Of a DNA stretch of 64,000 bases, positions 11,040-21,543 are shown piece after piece. The stretch covers positions 62,001-126,000 of the forward strand of contig BPQB01000041.1 in NCBI GenBank assembly GCA_019973155.2. Reading direction: 5' to 3'. A program made the position numbers and the translations under genes. Under the pieces are notes generated by a model. It was given only the letters and a program-made list of their open reading frames with translations. It was not told the origin of the DNA and searched no databases. Origin of the DNA: Phanerochaete sordida. Lineage: Eukaryota; Basidiomycota; Agaricomycetes; Polyporales; Phanerochaetaceae. Numbering within the stretch: position 1 is the stretch's first letter; each line of letters opens with the position of its first letter.

Positions 11040-12194
11040 TTGTGCGACGTGTAAGCTCAGAGGGAAATGCCGAAAGCAGAAGACGCAATCACGGTGATGC
11101 AGGGAGGCGGTGCCAAGAGCAAGTCTGCTCGCCGTCGCTGCTGCGACAGCGATAGAGCCCTGCCGGCCACAATCTTCCCGCTGTGATGTGCAGCATGAGT
11201 GCCTCGAGACTGGGGAGGGTGGCGAGGTTGTACACCGGCTTGTCTGCAGATGCGGACTGTCAGGATACGGAGCCAGGTACACAATATCCACAGAACGCAC
11301 CTGGTCTTATCATCGAGCGACACGTGAGCCAGCGAAGCCACTGGTGCACGGCATGTCGTTCTTCGACAGTGTACTTTCGTTGGAGGGGTTCCGTGGCAAT
11401 GCTGAGCGTGTGGAGGGGCACAGGCTATGCTAATGGCTAGGAGAGATCCTGTCTAGTGGCCGCCAGCCGCGGCAACGCAGACACTCCTGACGCGCTTCAT
11501 GAAGGGCGCGGCCTCGAAGGAGCGCGACTTCTGGTAATGTTTCTCGGGAACGAGTGAGCACGGACGCGGCGAAGTTGAGCCATGCCACTCAAATGGCTCA
11601 CGGGCGTTCAAATGCAGGTGCTGGCCCGAGAACCCTCGCAGTTTTTTGATTCTAAGGCACCGAATACGCTGGGCACGTCGCATAGTGCGGCGGCTTCATG
11701 GTATACGAGCATATCCTCACGCCGCCTTCCATTGCGAAGTGTGGTTTCCCTACGGAGACGGCCCTCGATGGCGACGGTGTCGAGCACGATCGAGCCTAGG
11801 GCCAACGCGAAGGCTGTCGGCTGGCGCTTGCAGGCAGTGCCTTGCAACGCGAGGCATCGTAGCGCATGAGATAAAGGGATGGAATAGATGAAGTTGAGGC
11901 CGATAGGAGTCAAGCGCGAAATGATGTGTTGCATCGAAGGGAACAGTGGGTCATGGATGGGCTCGTCGACCCAGCGATTGATCTGCACGCCTGATATGTG
12001 TGGGTCGTCGTCCGGTTTGACGAGCAGCGTGAGTGATGAGAATATGCGGGGGAAGGCGAGGGCGCGCCAATGCGGAGCCATCTCTTGCAGACAGCGGAGC
12101 AGGGGAAGGCCAGGTCCCTTCTCGAAATGAGCTTCTTGAAGATGCGGTAAAGCACGTTTTCCGGGATGGCGTGGAAATCGACACGCTGCGGCAT
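11040..12194 (-). pseudogene. Frameshifted F-box protein copy
   Basis: On the minus strand this copy starts like the intact genes (MPQRVDFHAIPENVLYRIF at 12194). An 11-base insertion (plus-strand 12069-12079) inside the CKRW...ALAFP part of the F-box then shifts the frame. The frame is shifted again near 11660, in the block equivalent to LKLRNFS, where about two bases are missing relative to the intact copies. Homology continues in pieces (EAAPFMKRV near 11490, PVYNLATLPSLEALML near 11190-11240) and fades toward 11040, so the C-terminus is also damaged. The N-terminus alone would encode only a truncated F-box. The breaks were read directly against copies 1 and 3. It is most likely a decaying paralog. 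Confidence 0.8.
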
Positions 12195-12925
12195 ATCTGC
12201 AGTGCATCGAAAGCCGCACCCAGGACAGCCAGAAAGTCCGTCAGACATGCACGGACATGCAAGGGGCAAAGATACGACAGAGAGGACGACGTACCAGCTT
12301 TACCAGCATGGCGAACCGTGGGCGTATCGGTGGGCGAGAAACGTGATGTTTGCCAGCATATATGCTCCCCCCGTGATCAGTTCGTTATGGCCACGCGGGA
12401 GTTTCATTACTGGACAGACGGGCTAGGAAGGCGAGACGGCGACTTGCTCTGGCAGCGTGTTGAGCTCGTGGGGCGCCCACTATCCTCCCATTATACCGGA
12501 GCTCAGCTTGACAGCGTTTATTCGTGGCGAACGGATAGAAGAATGACGTTAAGACGCAGTTGACCAGACTCCAGCGCCGCGGGCAATGAACGCGTATCGT
12601 CGACACACGCCTCAGGCTCCAGCGAGGAGAGCTCTGGTAAGGGAGGAGACGGCCGCCCGTCCGTCACCTATGTAATCGCCGCAAGAATGCAGCACGCCGG
12701 CCTGGGAAAGAACACCTGCGCCGCCCCGGGCGCGCGGAACGTCGGCAGAGCGACGACCGCAGCAAGGAACCGCGCCCATAGCGCGGTTGCGGGCAGCTAC
12801 GCGCACGTCCGCCCCGCGCCCAAATCACCGAGGAGCGCGGCCTCGACGTCGCCGGGGCGCCGCTTCTGCTCTTTGCTCTTTGACAATGCGGCGCGCACCG
12901 CTGCGGGAGTCGCATAAAGCTCTGT
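12195..12925. other. Spacer between broken F-box copies
   Basis: The left part should be the former promoter and leader of the frameshifted copy; the leader donor-like site (edge at 12295) resembles that of copy 3 (exon edge at 15500). The right part (about 12580-12920) is GC-rich with no recognisable gene. Confidence 0.45.
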
Positions 12926-13560
12926 TCATAAGTGGAGCTCGAGGGATGTGAGGCGGCGCGCGCCGATCCCGTGCGTAACGTGCTGCTTGAGCGCGTGCAA
13001 GCCGAGGGGGAGCAGGGAGAGCCCGAGGGATGGCTTGAGTGTCATGCCGAGCACGAGCGCGGCGAGTGCGGGGAAGAGCTCAAGCTCGGAGATGGTGCTC
13101 TCTGCCATGCTCGTCGTGAGTGATACACGGCGATAGCGATAGAGATGTGAGGCGCACTGTTCGTGGGCGCACGCTAGCGGCCGCTCCTGTACATGGTATC
13201 CACGACGTTGTGCTCGACATGCTGTGTTGCAAGCGCGGTCCGTACGACGCAGGCATAGAAGCCAGCGGCCGAACACCCTGGTGTCGAGGGCACACAGGAG
13301 CACACAGGCCTTGCATGAGCGGCTGGCCCCGAGAGAGACGCGCGAGCGGGAGCATGTCGTCGAGGATATGGATACGTGGATGCGGGAGCGTCCACGAGGG
13401 CCAGTACAGTGTCGATTCGTCCCAGCAAGCTTTAGTGTTGACCAGGGGCTTCAGCGTGAGCGAGCCGGGGACGTCGAACACCTTTAGCAGGCCGTGCGAC
13501 TCGAGGGCATTCTCGTTGTCGTTGGACAGGCTGCCATGTCCGACATTGCTTTCCTCATTC
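12926..13560 (-). pseudogene. F-box-less fragment of an F-box paralog
   Basis: On the minus strand two blocks match the C-terminal half of the intact F-box genes. Around 13340-13480 there is a segment reading LYWPSWTLPHPRIHILDDMLP, equivalent to FKWQHWTLPCPRSLVLDQILP of copy 1. Around 12930-13090 there is ELELFPALAALVLGMTL, equivalent to the start of exon 2. The frames of the two blocks are not joined by good splice sites, and the whole N-terminal half including the F-box is absent. Upstream, 13737-13820 is a clear copy of the region upstream of the intact copy (15592-15690). The F-box part therefore seems to have been deleted between flank and C-terminal half. Confidence 0.65.
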
Positions 13561-13736
13561 TGGGTAAAATTCAGGATAAAATTTGGCCTAGACGAGATCC
13601 AGCAAAACTGTGACGATAAGCATCTTGTACATATGCTGTACATCACAATGAAGAATCTCACCTGCAGTACTTGGAACAGCTCTGACGTAGATGGTGGTGG
13701 TCTGTGATCAAGCTCAAGACCGGGAAGGGCGCCTCG

Positions 13737-13820
13737 CAAGCATGATGCGCCGACCTTGCCCGCCATCAATCACAAGAGCTTTGTGGCAAATCTGATTGAC
13801 TTTGCTCGCTGCACGACACG
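13737..13820. repeat. Duplicated F-box upstream flank, copy A
   Basis: It shares a long near-identical stretch with 15592-15690: both contain gcatgatg, a ccgac-ttgcccg-cat-caatcac block, agctttgtggcaa, and tttgctcgct. It lies upstream of the F-box-less fragment and shows that duplication units included upstream DNA. Confidence 0.8.
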
Positions 13821-14034
13821 TTCAAACGTTCGCCCTGAATCCAAACGGTGTTCTCAATCAGGCTGCGCGATTTCAGAGCGTGGCACTGATACCGATACCG
13901 GCTGATACGCTACGCGTCCTAGGCCAGTAGAGGCAAGACGAGATGAATATCTAGGCCAAATCTAGGCCTCAGGTGTTGCGTGCTCCGGATATAACTCCTG
14001 TAATGTACAGTTAACTTCGAACAAATGTCACATG

Positions 14035-15387
14035 TCAGATATCCTTGAAATATAGGACTTTGCGCTCGAAAAGCCGCGGAAAGACGATCTGCGCACAGTC
14101 CGAGGCCGGAAGGACGGCCAGGGCAATGTCTGCGATGAAGTCCCAGTAGTCGAGGGCATACAAGCTGACCCGCACGTGCCCGACACGTCCTGCGTCGATG
14201 AGCTCCAGGAGCGCATCCTCGAGGTCGCGAAAGTGAACCACTCCCTTGCGGTGTCGGAAAACGCCGGGGAAGTTCGCGAGTGTCTTGTGGCGCGTCGCCA
14301 GGCGCGACTTGGCATCGCACGGGCCCGCAGGTGCGCACCTGAAGCGGATGTGGATGTAGTCGAGGGAAGCCGAGCCTGCGGCAAGCGTGCGTATCGTTGC
14401 CGCTGCGGCCGTGATATCGCCATAGGGCATGTACTCATTGCTGTTCATGGACCTGTACGGAGCGCGCCTCGCAGTGACGCACAGTACGAGGATCCTGAGG
14501 CTGGGGAACGAAGCGAGGTTGTACACAGGGTCATCTGCCGATGTGCATGATCAGAGGGCGAAGCAAAGTAGGCAATGGTTGAAGGACAAACCTCGACGCG
14601 GATGGTGCAAAGCAATGCTGAGCTTGTGCAGTTGACCACAGGCGGCGGCGATACCTGGGAGCAGCCAATTATGGTCGGTCTCGATTGCGACAATATCGAG
14701 GTCCTGAACATATCTCATGAAGGGTGCGGCCTCGAAAAAGCCCGACTCTTCCTGATGGTTCTCGAGAACGAGCGATTGAGGGCGCGGTGAAGTCCAGTGA
14801 TGCCAGTCAAATGGTAACCTCTTGTCAAAGGCCAAGTTTCTGCTAGAGAAATTTCGTAGTTTCAGCGTCCCTATGGTACCGAAGACGCTGAGCAGATTGC
14901 ACAGAGCAGAGGCATCGTGGTAGACACGATCACCCTCTTCCGTAGTTCCGCATATGCCCTCGATGAAGAGTGTGTCAAGATCGATAGTGCCTTGTGCATG
15001 TGTGTAGTGTGCTGGCAGGCGCATACACACCGTACCAGAGAACGTGAGGTTGCGTAGGGAGGGGAAATAGGGGATGAATTCGACAAAGTCTAGGCCAATG
15101 GGGGATCGGCCCCATGTCAGCCTTAGGCTCGAGACGATGTATTGAATGGAAGGGAAGAAGGGGTCATGGACAAGGTCGTCGATGTAACGATTGATCTCTA
15201 GTTTGGGATCGCCCTCGGTCTTGACAGTCAGCCAGAGGGTCGAGAAGATGGAAGGGAAGGTGAGAGCGCGCCATCTCTTGCTGACCGTCGTGCAGGAGAG
15301 GACTAGTTCTCGCGTCGAGAGGAATTGCTTGAAGACCCGGTATAGCACATCGTCCGGGATGGCGTGAAAATCGACATATTGTGACAT
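14035..15387 (-). CDS. F-box protein, intact copy 3
   Basis: Two exons on the minus strand: 15387-14592 and 14534-14035, 431 aa. The intron (14535-14591) is in the same place as in copy 1. The F-box lies at about residues 5-48 (FHAIPDDVLYRVFKQF ... CTTVSKRWRALTFP). The C-terminal region parallels copy 1 (FEAAPFMRYVQDLDI, PVYNLASFPSLRILVL, FRDLEDALLELIDAG, IVFPRLFERKVLYF). There are no stops or frameshifts. It would act as an SCF substrate adaptor; the substrate is unknown. Together with copy 1 it brackets two broken paralogs, so the cluster is actively turning over. Confidence 0.82.
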
Positions 15388-15879
15388 GGCTCAGTGCCAC
15401 GTCAAAAGCTCGACTAGATCAGCTGGCAGAATGTCTATCAGAGCTTGTACAGAGTCTGCCCAGACGAAACCCAGATATGTGGCAAGAAGGACTACGTACC
15501 AGTCTTGCCAGCACGCTGAACCGTAAGCGGGCTGGTGAGTGAGGCTGCCTTGAGCTTGAGGAAAGAACCAGGGGCACCTGCGCATGTGAATCCGCATGAT
15601 GTGCCGACTTTGCCCGCGCATCAATCACGAGAGCTTTGTGGCAATTCAGAGTCAGATTGACACTCCTCGCTTTGCTCGCTACACGGCGCGGCCTGCTCCC
15701 AAGCCGAAAACGGCACCCGGCTGCGTGTCACAGGAGCGCGTCGCTGACATAAGCCCGCGCGACGCGTTTGTTGTGTCATATTTGGTCAGCGTGTCACGCA
15801 TATATCTAGGGGGCGAGCCGGGCACGCGGGCTGCATCTCCTTTGTCTCTGCCCACCACCTCCTCACGCCCACTCTCATC
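15388..15879. promoter_or_regulatory. Bidirectional intergenic region between F-box copy 3 and the small Gly/Tyr-rich gene
   Basis: For the minus-strand F-box gene there is a leader donor-like site (exon edge at 15500), and the duplicated flank at 15592-15690. For the plus-strand small gene a TATA-like tatatcta lies at 15801-15808, about 75 bases upstream of its ATG. No further gene is seen. Confidence 0.45.
15592..15690. repeat. Duplicated F-box upstream flank, copy B
   Basis: This is the partner of 13737-13820. It lies upstream of the intact F-box copy 3 and marks the extent of the segmental duplication. Confidence 0.8.
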
Positions 15880-16233
15880 ATGCCCAAGGACAACTACGGC
15901 TGGGGCAACGGAGGCTACTCCACCTCTAGCAGCGGACACAACAGCCAGGTACGTCGCGCGACCCTTGCGCACCCGTGCCCCGCGCTCACCCCTTTCTCAC
16001 AGGGCAACCATTACTGCCACCGCGACGGCGGAAATGGCTCAAGCGGCTACCACTACTCCAACTCGTGCGTGTTTCGCCGCTCTCCGGCCCTGTGTTGCCT
16101 GCTGACGCGCGCCACTGCCAGCGACGGGAGCTACTACTACAGCAACCCGAACGGGTCGACTTACTACAACAGCGGCGACGGCTACTCCCAGTACACCTCG
16201 CCTTCCGGCGACGTCACCAAGTCTTCCAAGTAG
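15880..16233 (+). CDS. Small Gly/Ser/Tyr-rich protein
   Basis: Three exons: 15880-15948, 16003-16064, 16122-16233; 80 aa. The protein is built of short Tyr/Ser/Asn/Gly-rich motifs (GYSTSSSGHNSQ, GNHYCHRD, GYHYSNS, DGSYYYSNPNGSTYYNSG) and ends TSPSGDVTKSSK. Small proteins with this make-up occur widely in basidiomycetes and other fungi as uncharacterised hypothetical proteins. There is no signal peptide and no membrane segment. The composition suggests a flexible low-complexity protein; whether it is structural or regulatory cannot be said. All introns have GT-AG ends and keep the frame. Confidence 0.75.
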   Translation: MPKDNYGWGNGGYSTSSSGHNSQVRRATLAHPCPALTPFSQGNHYCHRDGGNGSSGYHYSNSCVFRRSPALCCLLTRATASDGSYYYSNPNGSTYYNSGDGYSQYTSPSGDVTKSSK

Positions 16234-19200
16234 ACTTCCGCCGCGTGCTGGCGAGCAGGCTTTGGCGAGACTGTCTTTGTCTCAGACTCGTTGGTCAGGA
16301 TGCGATAGGGAATGTGATGCTGTGACTGCATGGCTGTATAATATACTGCTATCGACGCTTTGGAACACAATAGTCTTCGGTGTGACGTCTTGGTAGACGC
16401 GACTGCCTCACGCGTCGCAAAGCGCGCGTCGCGTAAGTACGCGATTCAAAGTCCGACGGACGACCCTCCGAAAAGCTCCCTGCGCTGCTCTTCCAATGCG
16501 AGCCACGGCGGATGTCTCATTGCTACACCCCTTGTGCGTGCGCCGTTATCGCTCACGCTGCCGGCATACAGCGCGGCTCGAGGCATCTCACGGAACGCTC
16601 ACAGCAGACGCAGCAGGGACAAAGCGTGCTGAGAGCGACCCAGAACCTTCTCGCGCTGCCTGAAACATGGCCTTACTCCGGTCTTGCTGCAAGGTCAGTC
16701 GCCGCTTTTGCATTGACCGTCCTCGAGCGAACGCTAAATCCCGGGCTCGTCTGTCAGCGAGGAAGCCCGGTGCCAAAATTCTTGGGCATCACCGGTAGCC
16801 TAAAAGCTCCTCGTCCCACGATATCCCACCCTCTTGTGCGCATGTCCGTCAGATGACATTCGCTGCTTCCTCGACGGTGATGTTCACCCGAGACATTATT
16901 TACGGCATGCCTACTGACGTGAACTTCCATAGATACCTGCGGTCGCTTTCTTCCATCGGTGAAGCCCCGCGGGCGTATGAGCCTGGGAAGAGCGAAAATG
17001 AAGGTCACAAGACGTCTCGCAGACCAAGCACCACAGGTCCAGGCGACACTCTGCATAGACCGCCTGCTAAGCGGGCCCGTGGCCGTCCGCTGCGCAGGCC
17101 AGGCCCGCGCCCTCGGCGGCCTCGCGGCGGCCTCATGGCTTCCCGCGAACATGCACGCCGGGGATCTTCTGGCCAGACAAAAACCCACATTGCATCACAG
17201 CGTCGTCCCACGCACGTCATGCGCCCCTGTCATCTGGTGCGCGCCGCGCACCCCCGCGCGCACCCCCCGCTGATTGCATCGCAGGTTTCAGATGCGGCCC
17301 CGATAACGCTGCCCCGCACGCCCGGGCCCCCCGCGCCATTCCCAGCGCGAACGCCATCGGCGCAGGCACGCGCGCCCCCTGCGGCGCCCGCGACGGGCGG
17401 CCGCGGACCCTGGCTGCGTCAATGCGGGCCCAGGGCCCGCGCCCGCGGCGCCGCGACGGCTGCCGCGCCGCGTCAGGCAGGACGCGCGGCGGGGCCACAC
17501 CTGCCCGCGCGCGGGGGGCGGGGGCGCAGCGGCGGCGGCGTGCGTGCCGGGAGGGCCCCTGCGTGCCGCTGCACACCGCGGGCATGACGCGCGCCGCGCG
17601 ATCGCGGTCCGAGGCACGAGTCTATCTGGGCATCGGTGGCGTTAGCATCGGCACGCGCGCGCAATCGGCGGCGCACGCCTGCCTCGCAGGCCCCTGGGCG
17701 CGCGAACGCGCGAACGCGCGCACGCACCCACGGGCGCGGGGGCGCCCGAGGAAAAGAAGCCCGCACCGATCCCTGCGGGGAGCGTTCGCGGGAGAATCTG
17801 GCCGATGCCATCGTCTGCCCGCTCCAACGCCCCCGCCTGCTGGGGCTGCGCGGCCGCGGGCGTGCGCGCAGGCGGCAGCGGGCCACGGACGCTGCGCGCG
17901 ACGATCTGCGTCGCGCTAGGGGCGCCGCGCGGGGCCCCGAGGCTGAGCCTGTCCGCCGCAAACGGCCGGGCGGGGAGGGGGCAGCGGCCGGGGACGTAAG
18001 ACGCGTGCGCGTCGCCTTCTGGTGCGCCGCACGCAGGGCGCCCGCCGAGAAGACGGCCGCCGGGACGCGGCTCGATATGGGGCAGGGGGCCCGGCGGGGG
18101 CGTGCAGGACGCGCATTGTCCGTGACGCAGGTGGGTGACGGTGTGGTGGGCTCCGCCCGCGCGGGCGCGCAGGGTCCAGCGGCCGCAGCTCGGACAAGGT
18201 TTGGGTTACGTTGTCGCGCGTTCCGCACTGGCACCCCGCTGCTGCGAATGCGCACGACTGTCCGCACGCGGAGTTGTACGTGTACGGGCGGGGCACAGGC
18301 GAGTCAGCTGGCTGCGCCGTGCGCGCTGGGGCGCGCTGGGCGTGGGCTGGCGCGGGAGGACGCGCGCAGGACACGGCGGCAGGCTCCTCCCCTGAGCTGC
18401 GAATGGAAGTGCATTCACCAGCGGAGGCTTTATGTTCGCAACGGGACGTCTATCTGATCTACGTTGTCTCGCACGTTGATCGGAGGGGAGCTGATTGCGA
18501 TCCAGGAGGCCAGGAACAGATGGAGCGTAGGGAGGGCGGGTGAGACAGGCGTGTGGGTGCGGCTGGAGGGGAACCGGGGCCAGAGGGAGGGGACGAGGAG
18601 GAGGAGGAGATGCTGGCCCTGCAGCGCGGTGCGGTAGCCTCGTGGCCTTTGCGGGGTTGCCGTGGATTCACCGTGGCGGCGATATGATTTACGTAAATAT
18701 GATGGTTCGTGATCTTGCATCGGGAGAGAGATTCCCGCACCCGGTTCTCAGAGATTCGTATTCACGATGGATCTGCCCCAGATCGGCCTGCCCACGGCGG
18801 CAGTTGCACGCAGAAAATCGTGCAGAAAACGGCGCAGAAAGGCGACGGCGGCGTCGGCGGGCGTGCGTCGAGGTTCGCGGCGGCGCTGGGAGGCTGGAGA
18901 CACGGCGCGGACAACGGCGATGCAGTTTCGGGACAGAGCCGTGCAGTTGGTTACCTCGAGATTGGCCGTTTTCGGCGACCCAAATTGAGGCTCCGCCGCT
19001 TTCGCGAGATCAGTTTCGGATTTGAGCGTAGACGCCGGGCGCGTGTCTCTTCCCCTTTCTCCATCGTCATACTGCTCGAAACCAGCCTGCTGCCGCCCTC
19101 GCATCGCACGCTCGACCCACCGCGCTGCCCTCCTGCCACGACGTCCACGCTGACCCGCCACAGCCTCCCGCTACCCCCGCCAGTCGCTCCCCGATCCACG

Positions 19201-19353
19201 GCCCGTGCTCCTTGAACGGCCTCCCCAGCACCCTCCGCATCTCCCAGATTCACAACGCCAGATCCAGGTGCATCGGGAGATAGGAGTACAAGATACCTCC
19301 TCCTCGCGCGCGACCCAGACTCTCCTTCCTTCGTCCCCGATCCAGAGCCTCCC
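16234..19353. other. Long non-coding stretch upstream of the GATA factor
   Basis: About 3.1 kb without a supportable gene. Long open frames appear on all six frames between about 17000 and 18450, but only because the DNA is so GC-rich that stops are rare; they overlap each other and show no protein motif. The part from about 18700 to 19350 is probably promoter and long 5' leader of the GATA gene. Confidence 0.5.
17040..18420. other. Very GC-rich non-coding island
   Basis: Dense CG dinucleotides and runs such as gcgcgcgg and ggggcggggg dominate, with almost no AT-rich words. CpG is not depleted. No coding feature is recognised. Similar islands occur at 21940-22720, 54560-55300 and 56290-57190. 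Confidence 0.6.
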
Positions 19354-21543
19354 ATGGCTGCTACCCACCATTCCGCGCTCTCGCTGCCGCCCCCGGCCAA
19401 CATGGAACGTCTGCCGTCCATCAAGGAGCTGCACTTTTCCTACCACCGTGCACCCCCGGGCCAGCCCAACGCCGCCCCGCAGAACGGGCCAGAGCACCAG
19501 CAACCGCCACCGCAGCCCGCCCATCCGCCCGCCCGCCACGAAAATGTGAGTTGGGGCCGCGCCCCGCCGCCATCCCATCCCTCTGCGGGCCAACACTCCC
19601 CGACGATGCCGCCGCCGCCTGACCACCCAAGGCAGTCGCAGCAGTCGCAGCAACAGCAGCAGAGCCACAAGCAGCAGGATGCCGCGTACGCCAAACAAGG
19701 GCACCCTTACGCGTCCCAGGCCCAGCTGCCCCACGGCCCCGCCCCGCCGCAGAGGCAACGCACGGACCCCTCCCAGTCCTCTTCAAAGCGTGGACGGTCG
19801 AGCTCGACTGTGAGCGCCTCCTCCGGGCGGTCTCCTCACGTAAGCTAGCTCCATTGCTCGCTGCGTTCTCCGTCGCTCGCCATCCTGAAAGCGCTGTTCG
19901 AACCTGATGCTGACCGCGCTTTGCCTCCTCGCAGACGGCCTACCCGCCAGGATACCCGCAACAGTCGCCCTCGCCGTTTCATCAAGTCCCGGGTGCGCAG
20001 ACCCCACAGCCCCCTCCCGAACCCGTGCAACAGCAGCCTCCGTACCAGCCGCCGACGTCGAGCTCGGCGTACGCGTACCCGCCACAGACGTCGCAGCAAA
20101 TGGCGGGGCGCCAGCCGTACCCCCCGCAGGCGCCTCCGCAGCATCATCAGCCTGCCTCCCGACCGCCCGCTCAATACCACGCGCCTCAGCAGTCGCAAGA
20201 GCCGTGGCAAGCTCCGCCGCCCGCGCAACAGCCACCGCATCAACCGCCCCCGCATCAGCCGTACCAGCAGCAGCCGCCTCAGTTTGAGAACTTTACGCGG
20301 ACGACGCCCATCGTCCCTGCACCCGTCGAACCGCGTACCGCTGTGGCGGCTCCGCCGGCACCTGCCATGGCGGACCAAGAGCGCGTGCATCGCGACGGCG
20401 TTCTGCAGCAGATCATGCAGTACTGCCAGATGCTGCTCGGCTTCGCGTCCAAGTGCCAGCAGGGGTCGCAGCCTGCGCCCGCCGAGTTGCGCGACATGAC
20501 GAACTTTGCGGCGCTCATCGTACGCCTGCTCGAGGACCTGCGCCGAGTCGCGATCCCGGACGAGAAGCGGGAGCCCATCCCTGCCCCGGAAGATTCCCGC
20601 CCACCCAAACGGCCTTGGGAGGACTTGGCCCGAGATGACCAAAATCATCACCCGGAGGTGCGTTTCCGATCCGAACTGTTTGTTCGCCAAACAAACTCAA
20701 TTGGGCTCCCACAGTTCAGTGAAGAGAATGGATCGTCTACGGCCGAGCAAGATATGGAGATTATCCGGAGCAAGCGCGCGACGAGCTCGGGCCAAAGCAC
20801 TCCTGGCCAGCCAAAGAGCAAATACCGAAAGCGTAGTGTACGTCCGCTCACCACGTTGTTCCTATGTGGGCAAGTAATTAATGCAGCATTCAAGCAGAGA
20901 GCGACGCCGCCAGGCAAGTGCCATTCTTGCAATATCCGGGAGACGCCGGAGTGGAGACGCGGTCCTGACGGCGCACGGACTCTGTGCAACGCTTGCGGTC
21001 TTCGTGAGTGTTGGCCCTCTGCCGTAACGACGTCTTCTCACCGTTGCTCTTTCAGACTACGCAAAATTGATGCGGAAACGCGACAAGGCGCTGGGTGCCG
21101 ATGGCAAGCCGATCCCGATTGACCTGCAAACCTTGCGAGCTTCGACGGCTTCGTCGCGGGGCAACATGGACGCCAACGGGGAGTCGTCGTCGCAGGGCCC
21201 CCCGTTGCCGCAGTCAGCGCAACAGCAGCAGCAACCGCCGCAACAGCAACAGCATGCGCAAGGCGTGGCTCCAGCGCAGTACGATACGAAGCCTGGCCAG
21301 CATCCGCAGGACGGACACCACCATCCTCCCCCGCACACCGCGTATCACCTCATGCCCGGCAGCGGACAGAGTTCGCCGACCGCTGGGCCACCTCCGGCCC
21401 CTCCTCCGCACATGATGCAGCCGCCTCCGCGGCACGCGCACGAGCAGGCGGTGGGCGGCGGAGTGCCTCCTCCGCCGTGGTATGTCCCCGAGCAGGACGG
21501 CGCATATGCGCGCTCGTCCCACCCCCGCGGCTCGCCGCAGTAA
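19354..21543 (+). CDS. GATA-type zinc-finger transcription factor
   Basis: Exons: 19354-19839, 19935-20657, 20715-20837, 20898-21003, 21056-21543; 641 aa. A single GATA finger lies at residues 452-477, CHSC ... CNAC with 18 residues between the Cys pairs, followed by GLHYAKLMRKRDK. The CX2CX18CX2C spacing is that of the White Collar class, but no PAS domain is visible. The N-terminal half is Gln/Pro-rich with a helical segment around residues 280-335 (VLQQIMQYCQMLLGFASKC, LIVRLLEDLRRV). The C-terminus is His/Gln/Pro-rich. It should be a nuclear DNA-binding regulator of GATA sites; the target pathway is unknown. Two further possible introns are multiples of three (19546-19635, left unspliced here; 20658-20714, spliced here), so isoforms may exist. 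Acceptor 20897 was preferred over 20894. Confidence 0.85.

Noticed and set aside
17400..18460. Several overlapping long open frames on both strands
   Set aside because: They occur in all frames at once in CpG-dense DNA where stop codons are rare, are Arg/Ala/Pro-rich in every frame, and have no motif, start context or splice structure.
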